Positions 36,057 to 47,343 are shown, numbered from the stretch's first letter. The stretch: DNA of 64,000 bases from Rhynchopus sp. YZ270_cl-10 (GCA_964035575.1 OZ037878.1:1302001-1366000); one strand, 5' to 3'. Notes: generated by a model not told the origin, from the sequence alone. A program made the numbers and translations.

Positions 36057-38260
36057 ATGGAGGGAAGTAGTGGCCATATTGTGACGAAGGCAGTGCTGCT
36101 GGACTGGCTGAGCAGTGCGTTGGGGACTCATTACTACTCGTTGGAGCAGCTGCAAAGCGGGGCTGCGTATGTGCGTGCCTTTGCACATGTGTTCTCGTCG
36201 CATGTGGACCTGGTGGAGGTGCAGTGGGTGGAGCACCCGCGTACGGCTGACGACATTGATAAGAACATGGAGGTGCTGGAGAGCACGCTCAGCAGCCTGG
36301 GCATCCCGCCCGTGCTGGACCCGGACGGCATCCGCAACGCGCAGTACCCTGCGCACTACGACCTGCTTGTGCTGCTCTACTTTGTGTACAAGATGACGCT
36401 TGCAGAGAGCCCCGGAAGCTTCGACGCAACGCTCGCACGCCCCGTTACGCCTGAGCTGGCAGACTTTCTCCGTTCCTACGAGCTGCCGCAGGTCGTGTCG
36501 AAGACAGGCGCCTGGCTGTGCGTGCGCGGGGACACCACCGTCACTACACAGAAGGCCCCGCAGCAGGAGCTGCCTGCCATCGGGTCGGTCATGCAGGCAC
36601 ACGGGATGCAGCACACCACAGAGCTCAACGGGCAGGCAGGCAAGTTCCTGGGCGCCTCGGACGGACACCCACAGCGCTTCCTTGTGCAGTTCCCACAGCC
36701 ACATGGGTGTGTTCTTGTCTTCCCCGAGAACGTGCGGGTGATGAGCGGGCCACGCCGTGCACCTGTGGTGGACAGCCTCGTGCGCATCCTTGCGACGGGC
36801 AGCACCCTTGACTTCTGCACAGGGCATGTGACGGGGTACAAAGACACCACAGATGGCTTGATGTGTTTTGTGGACACAGACGCGCAGGGCGTTGTGCTGC
36901 TCGAGGTCGATTGTCTGGAGGAGATTGTCACCATACACGACGATGATGCTGTCGACTTCCCGGCAGTCGCAGTTGGGGCAGGGGGTGGAGGTGGAGGTAC
37001 AGGAGGTACAGGGGGTGGAGGAGGTGGAGGGGGGCGTGCGGACGTTGCCGAACTTGAGAAGCTGCAGATGGAGAACTCGCTCCTGAGGGCAGCGCTGACA
37101 GCAGCAAACTGTGCACGTGACGGCCAGTCTCAAGGTCTGTCGTCCCACGCAACGCGTATGAAGGCTATCCACGAGCGAGAAATGGCCACCGTCAAAAACA
37201 CGTACGAAACAAAAATTGAAACACTCAAGGCAGGCTTTGCACGCGACCTGACTGCACAGACGGAGCACATCCAGACTCAGTACGCAGAGGTGTGGGCCGA
37301 CCTGCAGCATATGAACACAGCTTTCCGTGAGAAAACGTGGCCGTGGCTCAACAGCAGCATGTACTCGCATGCACCTAACGACGAGCTCATTGCACAGTCC
37401 GCTGCACTGGAGAAGCTGTTCCCGAACAAAATGATTGAGATGCTTGAAGAGACGAACGCGTCGCTGTCTGAATGTGTATGCACCCTCCCCACCCACCCAC
37501 CCTACCCACACACGCTCTTCTTGCTCAGGCACAACGCCAAGAGACACGCGCCAACGAGGCTGAACGTCGCCTGCACAACTCCACCACTAAATGCACTGCC
37601 CTGCTGCGCGCTCTGCTCCAGTCCAATGAGGAGGCAGACACACTCACAGCATCCGACACATCGCCGCAGCAACACTCGCCATTGCTCCCCTTGCTGTCGG
37701 GACGTGGCCTCACCCCACAGCAGGACGCAGACCTGCACGTCACCCTCGCGGACTACCTGCAGAGTGGGGCAAACAGGGCGGAGACGATCAACGACATCTT
37801 GGCCCTGGCAGTGCGCATCACGGATCTGACCGAAGAGAACAAGATCCTCTCCCACGAGCGCCACATGGCCCTGGGCCAGGCACGTCTTGCTTTTGTGGAC
37901 AGTCCGCGTGGGCAGTCTCAGCGTGGGCCGCCGTCGCTGACGGAGCTGAACATCTCGATCCCTGACGAGGAGGTGCGCAGCCGTCTCAGCGATGTGAGGT
38001 CACTTCGTGACGACGAGTCGCGTTCGGGCTCGCTCCCTTCGGAGAACGTCATGGTGGACGAGGCACGCCGGCACATCCTAGCGTCCATCGCTAGCGGGCC
38101 GCCTGCTGCGAAACGTGTCTTCGGTGACGACCTGCCTGCCGTGCGTCCGACACCGCTCCCGCCACTGACAGGCGACCTCCTGCGTGACGTGGACACCGTC
38201 AAGGGGCACCTCGCGAGCAACAGACTCACAGGAGCACCTCGGCTCTCTCGACTGGGCTAG
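36057..38260 (+). CDS. EB1-like CH-domain coiled-coil protein A, 2 exons
   Basis: Exons 36057-37475 and 37529-38260 (phase 0, GTATGC..GCTCAG, 53 bp) give 716 residues. Residues about 11-113 match the EB1-type calponin-homology fold: LLDWLSSAL, then SLEQLQSGAAYVRAF, which parallels the EB1 core IEQLCSGAAYCQ, ending in a hydrophobic helix. Two small SH3-like repeats follow (about 176-231 and 243-293; pattern HGM..LNGQ.G....R..V.FP.PHG), then a Gly-rich linker (about 306-328) and coiled coils. The EB1 C-terminal EEY/F tail is absent. Microtubule binding is likely from the CH domain. The next gene is a tandem paralogue sharing domain order and one intron position. Confidence 0.8.
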
Positions 38261-38710
38261 GGGTCATCTGCGGTTCAGTGTCAGTGTTGTGCAGTCAGAA
38301 AAGAAACAAAATCGCAGTTGTTGCGTCCCCTTGGTGGGGTTTGGGACACTCCGTGCCTTTGTGGACGTTATCAAGAAGGTGACTAAGCACGCGAGGCTTA
38401 GGTCAGCTGACCAACCTTTCTCTTTTCTTTAGACGTGTGTGTCCATGGAGGCTCCTTCTCGTCTTGCAGGTTTTAATTTTTTGTTATTTATACACCGCAT
38501 AGAGCAGCGGTGTTGTAGTAGAGCAGTGCGTACAGCATGCACAAAGTGCGCAACTCTTTTGCAATTTCAACTCTGCCCCTCTCTCACTCTCACTCCCCAC
38601 TGCCCACTATACACCCACCAGAGTGCAGGCGACCCCCTCGCCATAGATGTGTGGAGGTGTGTGTGGTCTGTCGGAATAAGCCACTTTGAGCCTCGCCGCT
38701 CCACGCAGTG
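38261..38710. other. 450-bp spacer with a hairpin module
   Basis: Contains one A-type module with an intact stem (38379) directly followed by a pyrimidine tract, CTTTAG and a diverged B-like stretch (ACGTGTGTGTCCATGGAGG). No gene. Confidence 0.65.
38379..38412 (+). repeat. Hairpin module, A type (intact stem)
   Basis: Stem CTAAGC (38383-38388), loop ACGCGAG, GCTTAG (38396-38401). The whole block from GTGACT at 38379 to TTTAG at 38433 has the GT..AG outline of a 55-nt intron. Confidence 0.75.
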
Positions 38711-41700
38711 ATGGACGCGTCGAAGGAGCAGGAGGAGGGCGAGAAGATCGGCAAGGATGAGCTCCTCAGCTGGGCGTCGACGATCACGGGGGAGGAGTGC
38801 GTGTCGGGGGACAACTTCAAGAACGGTGCATTGTTCATGGTGCTCATGAGCAAGGTGTTCCCTGACAGCGTGAAGCTGGACGAATGCAAGTGGCATCGTG
38901 CGCCGCAAACCGCAGACGAAGTGATACAGAACTTCCAAACCATCGAGGAGCACATGACATACCTCGAACTCCCGCTGCAAGTGCTCGACGGTGTGCGCGA
39001 CGGCAAGTCAAAGCACTGCTACCCACTCCTCATCCTCTTCTTCTTCCTCTACCGCCTCTCCACCGCCCAGCACCTCACCCTCCTCTTCATCAAGGCTGTG
39101 CCGCTCTTCCTGAAGAACTTCCTAGAGTCAGACCAGGCACACCTCTCCCTGCAGAAGGGGAACGAAGCGTTCAGGTTGGAAAGAGAGCAAAAGCTAGCGC
39201 AAGAGGATCTGCTGTTGGAGGAGCAGATGTACCAGCAACGGCAGGCAGCTGCGTCAGCACAGCAACAGCAGCTACAACAGTTCCAACAACACCAGCAACA
39301 ACAACAACAACAGCAACAACAGCAACAACAACAACAGCAACAACAGCAACAACAGCAACAGCAGCAGCAGCAACAACAGCAGCAACAACAACTACAGCAG
39401 CAGCAGCAACAACCACAATTGCAGCAGCAAAACGCACCTACACCACCTACACTGCAGCAGCAACTGCAACAACAGCAACAACCAGAGTCCGAAGAAATAC
39501 CCGCCATCGGTGCACTCGTAGAGGTGCACGGCATGTCCAAGCTACCTGTGCTCAACGGCGTGCAGGGACGCATGCTCTCTGCAGACATGGACCCCAACCG
39601 AGTTCTGGTTGAGTTCCCCTCGCCGCATGGTGCCATGCTTGTGCTGCCCTCGTGCCTACGCACTGTCGGCCCTCCCATCAAGAGCGGGTCGCAGGTGCGT
39701 GCAGTGAACCTGCCGCCACCCCTGCACACGCTCAACGGCTGCATCGGGCCTGTGCAGGAGCTCGACGCAGAGCAGCCCGACGGTGTACGTGCGGTGGTCG
39801 ACTTCCCCCCGCCACACGGTCCCATGGCAGTGCGCCTCTCGTTTCTGGAGGCCGTCGAGATGCAGGTCGACATGGAAGTGCTGGTCACAGGGGAGCCCTC
39901 CCTCGCAGGTGTCACGGGTGTCATCAAAGGCGAGCAGATGACCGACGACGGCATGTACCTCGTGGTCGCGTTCCCCGACGGGTCAGCGCTTCTCGTCTCC
40001 CCGATGCGTGTCATGCTCGCTGCAGGGCAGAGCCAGACCCCTGCAGGCCCGCCACAGCAGGCAAGCCAGCAACACCACCCATCCTTGTCGCCTGTGCAGA
40101 ATATGAACGGTTTCGCACAACAGTCGCCAGAGCCTGTCGGATTCCCGTTAGCCCTCTCGTCGCAGGCAGGTGCAACACCGATCAGCGCAAGTGAAATGGA
40201 CAAAATCAAAATTAAGTCTTTCAAAGCCAAGCAAGACATCGAGCTGCTGCAGCGCGAGAACACACACCACTCTGCACGCGTCGAGTACCTGGAGGGTTTG
40301 CTGCAGAAGAGTGGCGTTGCTTTCAACTACGACTACAATGTCAATGTGCTAGGCACAGGGCAGGTGCAACAGACTTTGTGGCGTGACAAAAAGGTCAAAG
40401 TGAAAGGAGAGGAGCTTGTGACACGGCTGAATTTCGAAGTGGAGAGTCTGCAGAGCCAACTGCAGCTGGCGCGTGAGGAGAAGAAGGTGTCGGGTGCAAA
40501 CACCGAGGAGGCAATGCTGAAGATGCACTACGCGTTCAAGACAGAGCGCGAGATCATGAAGCAGCAGCAGGACAACAACGAGAACATGATCGAGGTCAAG
40601 TTCCGCAACCAGGTGACACAGATCGAGAGCTACTTCGCCTCTGAGTTGAAGCGCATCATTGCGCAGATAAAGTATGGCCCACACTCCCCTACCTTGCACA
40701 CCCCACCAACCCAACAGGTTCGAGGAGGACTTGGTCCGACAAGGTGCACACGACACAGAAGGCTTGGAAGAGGAGCTCATAAGCCTGCGGCAGTACAAGG
40801 CACAGCAGGAGCCTCTCATGCAGGCGATGCAGACGAGCCACAACAGCCTCAACGACTTGGTATGTTCCTTGCAAGCGCCACCACCACATACACCACCACT
40901 GCAGGTCGAACGCGTAAAACAACGAGCCAAGGACGAAGAGGACCGCTGCACGGCAGCGTACGAGCACTGCCAGGCGCTCTTGCGCAGTCTGCTCACAGTA
41001 GGCATCACAGACGAGGCGGCACAATTCGACAGGAATGCACCCGGGTGGTCGCCCATGCTCCCCCTGCTTGCAGGACAGCCGCTGTCCAGCGATGCAGAGG
41101 CAGCCTTGCGTGACGCCTTGCAGTCGCACACCGCTGCCACGCACCCTGCCGGCCTTGCAAATGAACTCCTCGCGCTTGCACTGAAGGTGCGGCAGCTGAC
41201 ACAGGAGAAGACACAGCTTGCGAAGGAGAAGGACGCAGAGCTCGAGTCGTTGCGCCTCCACGCAACACGCACGACGCGCACCGCTGCACCGGCCTCGTCC
41301 ACGACTGCGCTGCAGAAGGACTTCCAGCAGGGTGAGGAGGTGGAACGCCTGCGTGCACAGGTGGACAAACTGAAGAAGACGCTTGACTTCCAACGTGAGA
41401 AGGACCAACGCATCCCTCTGCAGGCCAACGAACGCGACGTGCCCGTGAGCGACGGGATTGCTGTTCCCAGCCACGTCGTCTTCCACGGCCACGACCTTGT
41501 GGACAATGTGGATCTCGTCTGCTCCGAGATACACGACGCCATTGCAAGCAGGAACTGGGAGAAGGTGGAGAGCACGTACTGGGTGCTTGTGGCGAACAAT
41601 ACCGCCCTGCAGCACCGTGTCGTACAGGCAGGTGCGTGCGTGCGGCAAGTGGTCGCCCTCTCGAACCAGTCCCTCCACGAGGTGGCTGAGGAGCGTGCGC

Positions 41701-43471
41701 TCTACGAGAAGCGCCACGCAGAGATGCTGGTCTCCCACAAGCTTGCCATCGACGACATGCGTGCCATGTTCCTCCGTGAGAAGAGTGCCCTACAGACAGA
41801 GCTGCGCGTGTCTGAGGAGCAACGCCAGCAGACAACCGCCGCCACGCTGCAGCAGCAGGAGGAGCGCCTTCAGGGTGCTGCCCTCACCCTGCACAACGAC
41901 GAGCAGAAGTTCGGCAGCCTCAAGACGAAGAACGGCAGCCTGCAGGTTGCTGTCGGGCGCTACAAGATGCGCGAGGCTGTGCTGGTGCAGCTTGTCAACA
42001 AGATGCGGGAGGAGGTGCAGGCCCTGGTGGGCATGATTGACGCACGCGACACCACACACTTCGCACACCTACAGCGCGAGCGGCAGCGTCTTGAGCAGGA
42101 GAATGCGTCTCTGGTGCAGCAGTTCCAGCAGCTGCCCTCCCTGGAGGACATCGCAAGCACGAACACTGCCGACGACGTGGACGCCTTGGTGAAGAGCACC
42201 GTGAAGGCGACGGAGACGCAACTCAACAGCCTCCGCCGCGACATGCAGATCCTTGTCACCAACTACGAGAACTACGCCAACGAGACACGCAGGTCCGAGG
42301 TAGAGAGCCACACCCTGCGTGCTGAGCGCGACGCTGAGAAGGACGCTGTGCAGCGTATGAAGGAGGAGTGCGGGCGGCTGCTTGACGACAGGGCGACTTT
42401 GCAGCGGGACTTGCACGAACGGGAGGGACAGCGTGCCATAGACATTGGGGTGCTTAAGGAGCGCTTGAAGCGACTCGAAACGGGCAAAAGCGAGCTTTTG
42501 GTATGTCCGCCATCACACCACACCACCCACACCACCACTTACCTACCGACTTTTGCACAGCAATTTGACGAAGTGCGGCAACTCCTTCGGATACGACGTA
42601 AGGGACGGAGCCCCTCCACAGACCAACCAGCCGACACCCTCTCCACATCCCCGCAGCAGCACCTCCCCCTCTCCCAGCGCCACACAGACGCGCCGCCAAG
42701 CCCCCTCCCTATCCAGCCCAGCAGCGCCTTCGCACTCAACACAACGTCGCCTCCGTATGCCCAGCTCCTTCTCCCAGGGCTAAGCCATAGCTTATTTTAG
42801 CCCTTTCTTTTTCTTTTTGAGTTCACATCCCAAAAAAATCAACCACTCCACAGGGCATCTATCTCGTCGTTCCCGGAACAAAACACCACAGTATGCAAAA
42901 ATGTGAAAAAAATATAAGACGTCCTCAAAACACACAACACAGCAACACGGTCTCCACGCGAAGATCAACGAGGCCCGCAGGCAGATCGAAGAGATCCTTG
43001 CCTCAACAAAAGGGGCTGACTCTCAGGTACACCACTAGCCCAAACATCTCTTCCCCCCTCGCCCTTTCTTTCCCGCCTTTTGTTAAAGATGTGCACGAGA
43101 GGCACATTCAATTTTTTGCCGCGAGGTTCTTAACCAACCCTTCTCTTTTGCAGGCAAGACCAAGCCAGGCATCACCGACCCTCCCACCACCTATGCTGAC
43201 GCAGCCGCCGCCACTGCAAGGTGCACAGAGCGCGCCGGGTGTGCAGGGACGGTCCATTCTGAGTGACGACAGCGAGTTTGCAAGACTGCAGAATGTTTTG
43301 CTCGAGAAGTACAGCTTTGCGGGTGGGGCGAAGGGCGCGGTGTCACAGCCGGGGCAGGTGGGTGTGGACGCAAGCCTGCTCAGCAGACCACCTTTGTTCG
43401 GTGCAGGGGGTGCAGGGGGTACTCCGATACCACCTGTCCCCACTGAGTGGCCTGATGGGAAGAGCTTGTGA
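38711..43471 (+). CDS. EB1-like CH-domain coiled-coil protein B, 7 exons
   Basis: Exons 38711-40671, 40718-40859, 40905-42500, 42561-42754, 42854-42890, 42943-43026 and 43154-43471 give 1443 residues. A diverged EB1-type CH domain lies at about 11-115 (ELLSWAS, FKNGALFMVLMSKVFPDSV). A Gln-rich tract follows (about 182-258), then three SH3-like repeats (about 266-316, 327-382, 391-436), then over 700 residues of coiled coil and a Pro/Gly-rich tail. The small exons were found by phase and coiled-coil coding: 42943-43026 encodes AKINEARRQIEEILASTKG. Domain order, a shared ALLR.LL region and one intron position match protein A. Two introns (45 and 60 bp) are multiples of three without stops. The intron at 43027-43153 carries a hairpin module. 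Likely microtubule-associated. Confidence 0.78.
39258..39485 (+). repeat. CAA/CAG trinucleotide tract (poly-Gln)
   Basis: Imperfect CAA/CAG repeats encode about 60 Gln residues inside EB1-like protein B, between the CH domain and the SH3-like repeats. The mixed codons suggest selection or age rather than a fresh single-codon expansion. Confidence 0.95.
43088..43112 (+). repeat. Hairpin module, B type, inside an intron (perfect stem)
   Basis: ATGTGC (43089-43094), loop ACGAGAG, GCACAT (43102-43107): six Watson-Crick pairs. It lies in the 43027-43153 intron of EB1-like protein B, preceded by TTAAAG. Confidence 0.75.
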
Positions 43472-43689
43472 GATGAAGTTGGGCAAAAAGGGGTGTTGTA
43501 AAGTGATGTTGAAATCAAGTTTGGGTAACTCCTGCGTGGAATGTGTCGATGGATGAATGCTGCGTGTATGTTAGGCGTTATGGGGTGCGTCCTGCAGAAC
43601 GTTGTCCTGTTGCGTGGGTTTCCGCTTCCTGGTTTCATCTTTGTCAGCACAACCCCTATTTTTGTTAGTTTGGGGTTCCAAGTTTTTTT

Positions 43690-43715
43690 TGAAATGACTG
43701 TGTGCCTGCTTACAT
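43690..43715 (+). repeat. Noncoding motif E (copy 2)
   Basis: GAAATGACTGTGTGCCTGCT then TACATTTT, matching 14196-14220. Confidence 0.5.
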
Positions 43716-43784
43716 TTTCCCGTAAGCAACCCTCTAGTGAAACACTGCGGGGTTCGATCCTGTGGAATGTGAGTGCCTGCGTCC

Positions 43785-43807
43785 CAGAGGCGTTTGCACT
43801 ATCAACT
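43785..43807 (+). repeat. Noncoding motif D (copy 3)
   Basis: CAGAGGCGTTTGCACTATCA, diverged from the copies at 10101 and 24475; followed by a T-rich tract. Confidence 0.45.
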
Positions 43808-44014
43808 TCACGTTCTTTTTCTGTTTCTGTTTCTGTTTCTCCCGTTTTTTTTTTTTTTTTTGGTTGCGTTTTGGCAGAGTTTTATGACAGCAAAACATAC
43901 TCAACAGCAAAGTGTCTGTTTGACTCCCGAGAACGCCGGTTTTTGCTAACCCTACACAGGGCACTGTGTAAGCGTGGAGGCGGTTTTAATGCATTCTCCC
44001 CCCCTTTTTTTTTT

Positions 44015-44070
44015 GTGCTCTCATCCAGATGGCTGGCATCATACGCGGGTCAGTGGGAGGTGCCTGCATC
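44015..44070 (+). repeat. Noncoding motif C (copy 2)
   Basis: Matches 10971-11030, including both flanking T-tracts. The paired GGCATC and GGTGCC segments are kept. Confidence 0.6.
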
Positions 44071-44169
44071 AACTGCCATTTTTCTTTCTTTTTTTTTTGG
44101 TTCTGTTTTGTCTTGCGTTGTACACTTCATATTAGGTTCCCTAGATTCCCACCCCTACCCCTTCTGTAG

Positions 44170-44208
44170 ATGCCTGTGCACCCAAGTGAGGCACATACGT
44201 CTTCCAAG
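44170..44208 (+). repeat. Hairpin module, B type with long loop
   Basis: TGTGC and GCACA pair around an 11-base loop ending GTGAG; then TACGTCTTCCAAG and a T-tract. Confidence 0.55.
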
Positions 44209-44544
44209 TTTTTTTTTTGTCTCTCTTTTCACGTTCTTATCACGCAACCGTTGTGATCAGTTGCCACACCTTGTCAATGCTCTGAACATGACACACCAAC
44301 ACCTCTTTCCTTGAGGTGCTTAAATCTAGGGCGCAGGCGTGATCTGGTGCACTGCAGTGTCTGGCTCTATCAGCTTTGGCGATGGTGCTCGGGTACGGGA
44401 GCCTAAATGATCTTTCCACTGCCCGAACCTCAGTGGATGCTTCTGAGACAACACCATCATCGGATTCACTGCTTTGAATTGTTGTTCCCGAGCATGCATC
44501 CCGGACACAGGAAAGGAGACCTGCATGTTCCTTTCTTTTTCAAG

Positions 44545-44578
44545 GTGACGAAGCACGCGAGTGGGTTAATCTTACAAG
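44545..44578 (+). repeat. Hairpin module, A type (decayed stem)
   Basis: GTGACGAAGCACGCGAGTGG then GTTAATCTTACAAG: ends conserved, stem lost. Preceded by TTTTTCAAG. Confidence 0.5.
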
Positions 44579-45149
44579 CCCCCTTTTTTGATGCACACGT
44601 AATAGTGTGCAATAGAAGTTTTCTTTTGTTTAAATAAACCCAGTACCAAATAGATCCACCCACCCCTCCGCAGATGTTTTATTGCAGGTTACTCTCTACG
44701 GGTTTACAGGATTTACCCTTTTCCTCCACATTTCCTTTGTGGTGACCCGATCGACCCCTTTGCGATCCAACCAAAAACCAAAAAGTTCCTTAACACTCAG
44801 TGTTAAGGTCTTTAAGGTTGCTGATCACCCCACCCTCCCCGCGCGGGGTGGGTTTCGGCCATTTTTTTTCAGGTCCCTAAACCGTCAAAGAGGTCAAAAA
44901 AGTGGATTCTTGGGAAGATAGGAGGTTTTTTTTAGGGTTTGCAAATGAGAAAGACCTCCAAACCCTGACAGACCCTGAAACCAGGGTGTCGCGAGTACCC
45001 CTTCTTTACACGTGTTTCTTAAGGGTTCTTAAGGGTTCTACAGGCAAAACAGGCCTTTTGGCCAAAAACCCGGTTTTTCAGGCAGGTAACCGGGTTTCCG
45101 GCTTGGGAAACGTGCCAGCGAGCTGTGAGAACCATGCGTGGGGGTTTGT

Positions 45150-45330
45150 AACCACTCGTTGCGTTGGTTGCGTTGCCTTCGTTGCGTACACATCGCTACG
45201 TACACACCGGTTACGTTGTGTTGCATGCGTTGCGTTCGTTACGTACAGAGCGCAACGAACAGAACGGTTGCGTTGCGTTGGTTGTGTTCGGTTGGTTACG
45301 TTCGATGCGTTGCGTTGCGTCGGTTGCATT
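45150..45330. repeat. Degenerate CGTTGCGTTGG-type repeats
   Basis: About 180 bp built from variants of GTTGCGTTGGTTGCGTT and GTTACGTAC, many of them 5-bp-step repeats of CGTTG. Low complexity, noncoding. Confidence 0.75.
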
Positions 45331-45369
45331 CGTTCACATCGTTCCGATCTGAACAGAACGATGTGAACG
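45331..45369. repeat. 13-bp perfect hairpin
   Basis: CGTTCACATCGTT (45331-45343) and AACGATGTGAACG (45357-45369) with a 13-base loop. It could be a protein-binding dyad or a structural end of the surrounding element. Confidence 0.8.
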
Positions 45370-46320
45370 AAAGAAACGTATCGCATCGGTTGTGTTGGTT
45401 GGTTTGTGTGCGTTGCAAACCTTTCATACATCAACCACACCAGCCAGTGAGTGTTAAGGATTGCCAAAAAAAACTAAATACACAAGAGACGTTTTCCCCA
45501 GTACCTATGTACTTTTTGCACTCCACTTTTTCACCGTAGTCCAGTGGACTGGGCGTCGTGCGACACGTGGGTTCGGTGTTTTTGTTTTGAATACCAGTTG
45601 TGCGCTACGAACTTTGCATGTGTGTATTTTTGTTGATATAAAGGTACACTGTCACCGGAGTGCTGTTGTATTTCAAGTCAACCTTATTGTTACGTGAGTG
45701 AGTGTTCTCTGCGTGCCACTCAGGGTCTTTTGTTGTTGTATAAACATTCGTCCTGTGTGCAGTTCACCATCTAACGGGGCTGTTTGGCGTTCAATGTTTC
45801 GGCCACTTTGAAGCACCGATTCGAGTGGGCAATAAGTGGTGTACTCTGACATAGAGGGGCATCTCTGCATGTCAGAGAGGGCTTTTTTGTATTTCGAGTC
45901 AATTTCTTTTTATCTCAACAGCGCTTCCCGCTGTGTTCCAAAGGGGCGTTTCTTGCATCCTTTCCTTGCCGAACCGAAATGGTCAGGGGTGCTTTTTGCT
46001 TTAGTAGGATATGCTTTGCTGTTCGTAAGGTGGGAGTTTTTACATCTTTGACAACTTTTTGTACTCCCTTTATTGTTTAGCCAACAAACCGCGCATCAGT
46101 GCCTTGTGGCTTTGCTCTTCCCTATTGTCTGGTTCTTCGAAGATTTATGTGTCTTGATATGTTTTGTGTGCCGAACCCATTTATTTTTGCTAGTTTGCGC
46201 GGATACGTTACCGTTTATTTGCAAAAGAACGCCACCCCCTTGCCCACCTTTGTCTGTATTGCGTTGGGTGGGGCATCCAATCACAACCACACCAGGGAGC
46301 CAAATAAGAATATCCACACA

Positions 46321-47343
46321 ATGACCTACAGAGCCCTCACATGCCATGAGATCTCCCCCGATGCGTACACAGGCATCGACAAGATGAAGGTGATGAACCT
46401 CCCACGCCAGCCCCTGGGCCCCAAGGACGCGCGTGTCTCTGTTGGGTCAAGCAGCCTCAACTTCCCCGAGCTTCTGATGCTGCAGAACAAGTACCAGTTC
46501 AAGCCGCAGCTCCCGTTCGTGATGTGCACGGAAGCTGCAGGAGTTGTGCTCGAGGTGGGTGCGTCTGTGACGAACGTGAAGGTGGGCCAGCGTGTCATGT
46601 TCATGTCGATGGCGCCCGGCACCTGCTCCGAGGAGTGGGCAGGAAAGGCCGACGCACTCACGCCGCTGCCAGACAACCTTTCGTTCTCCCAGGGTGCAGC
46701 CTTCCTGATGGGCTACCTGACTGGGTACCACGCCCTCGCACACCGCGGGAAGTTGAAGAAGGGCGAGTGGCTGCTCGTGACAGGGGCAGGAGGTGGGATG
46801 GGCATTGCTGCCGTGCAGCTTGGCAAGGCGCTCGGGGCGAAGGTCATCGCAGCTGCATCCTCAGACGCAAAGCTGGAGGTCTGCAAGCGCGCAGGCGCCG
46901 ACTTCACTGTGAACTACAGCAAGGAGAACCTGAAGAAGGCTGTCGGGAAGATCACGAAGAACAAGTTCTGCGACGTGATCTACGAACCTGTCGGGGGCGA
47001 CATCTTCGACCAGTCTGTGCGCTGTGTGGCACAGACCGGGTACGCACGTCTGCTTGTGGTTGGGTTTGCCTCTGGCCGCATCCCCACCCTCCCCGTGAAC
47101 ATGGCGTTGATCAAGGGCTTCGACCTGGTGGGTGTGCGCATGGGTGCACAGCTTGCCATGCAGCCTCACCTGAAGGACGAAATGGTGAAGGACCTGGTGG
47201 CCTTGGCAAGCAAGGGTCTGCTGACGCCTATTGTGGACAAGGAGTACTCTCTCGACAACGCGAAGGAGGCGTTCAAGCTGATGGCAGACAGAAAGGTTCA
47301 GGCGAAGGTGTGCATCACGTTCCCTGTGAAGGCCAAGCTGTAA
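46321..47343 (+). CDS. Zeta-crystallin-type quinone oxidoreductase (MDR family)
   Basis: Intronless, 340 residues, ATG 46321 to TAA. It is a zinc-free medium-chain dehydrogenase/reductase. The N-terminal GroES-like part contains PFVMCTEAAGVVLEVG (the usual PG.E..G.V..VG) and KVGQRVMFM. The Rossmann part begins at about residue 150 with VTGAGGGMGIAAVQLGKALG and continues KVIAAASSDAKLEVCKRAGAD. The structural-zinc cysteines are absent, as expected of NADPH:quinone reductases. It should reduce quinones or enones with NADPH in the cytosol. The frame is open upstream of the ATG, but that sequence is spacer-like. Being the only single-exon enzyme here, and bacterial-like in sequence, it could be a transferred gene; codon use looks like its neighbours. 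Confidence 0.92.
   Translation: MTYRALTCHEISPDAYTGIDKMKVMNLPRQPLGPKDARVSVGSSSLNFPELLMLQNKYQFKPQLPFVMCTEAAGVVLEVGASVTNVKVGQRVMFMSMAPGTCSEEWAGKADALTPLPDNLSFSQGAAFLMGYLTGYHALAHRGKLKKGEWLLVTGAGGGMGIAAVQLGKALGAKVIAAASSDAKLEVCKRAGADFTVNYSKENLKKAVGKITKNKFCDVIYEPVGGDIFDQSVRCVAQTGYARLLVVGFASGRIPTLPVNMALIKGFDLVGVRMGAQLAMQPHLKDEMVKDLVALASKGLLTPIVDKEYSLDNAKEAFKLMADRKVQAKVCITFPVKAKL

Larger units (their letters stand above)
44787..45460. mobile_element. Candidate 674-bp inverted-repeat element
   Basis: TCCTTAACACTCAGTG at 44787-44802 is inverted with one mismatch at 45445-45460. The left end is itself a palindrome (CCTTAACACT-C-AGTGTTAAGG). The interior has repeated CGTTGCGTTG-type sequence and a 13-bp perfect hairpin. 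No coding capacity and no clear target duplication, so mobility is only suspected. Confidence 0.4.
43472..46320. other. 2.8-kb spacer with repeats
   Basis: No supported gene. It contains second copies of motifs E (43690), D (43785) and C (44015), modules at 44170 and 44545, and an inverted-repeat candidate at 44787-45460 with a GTTGC-rich core. The first ATG of the following oxidoreductase fixes the right border. Confidence 0.65.

Noticed and set aside
9807-46320. Spliced-leader gene arrays in the spacers
   Set aside because: The modules end in CAAG before T-tracts, but none matches a spliced leader I know and there is no regular tandem unit or Sm-site arrangement that I can see.
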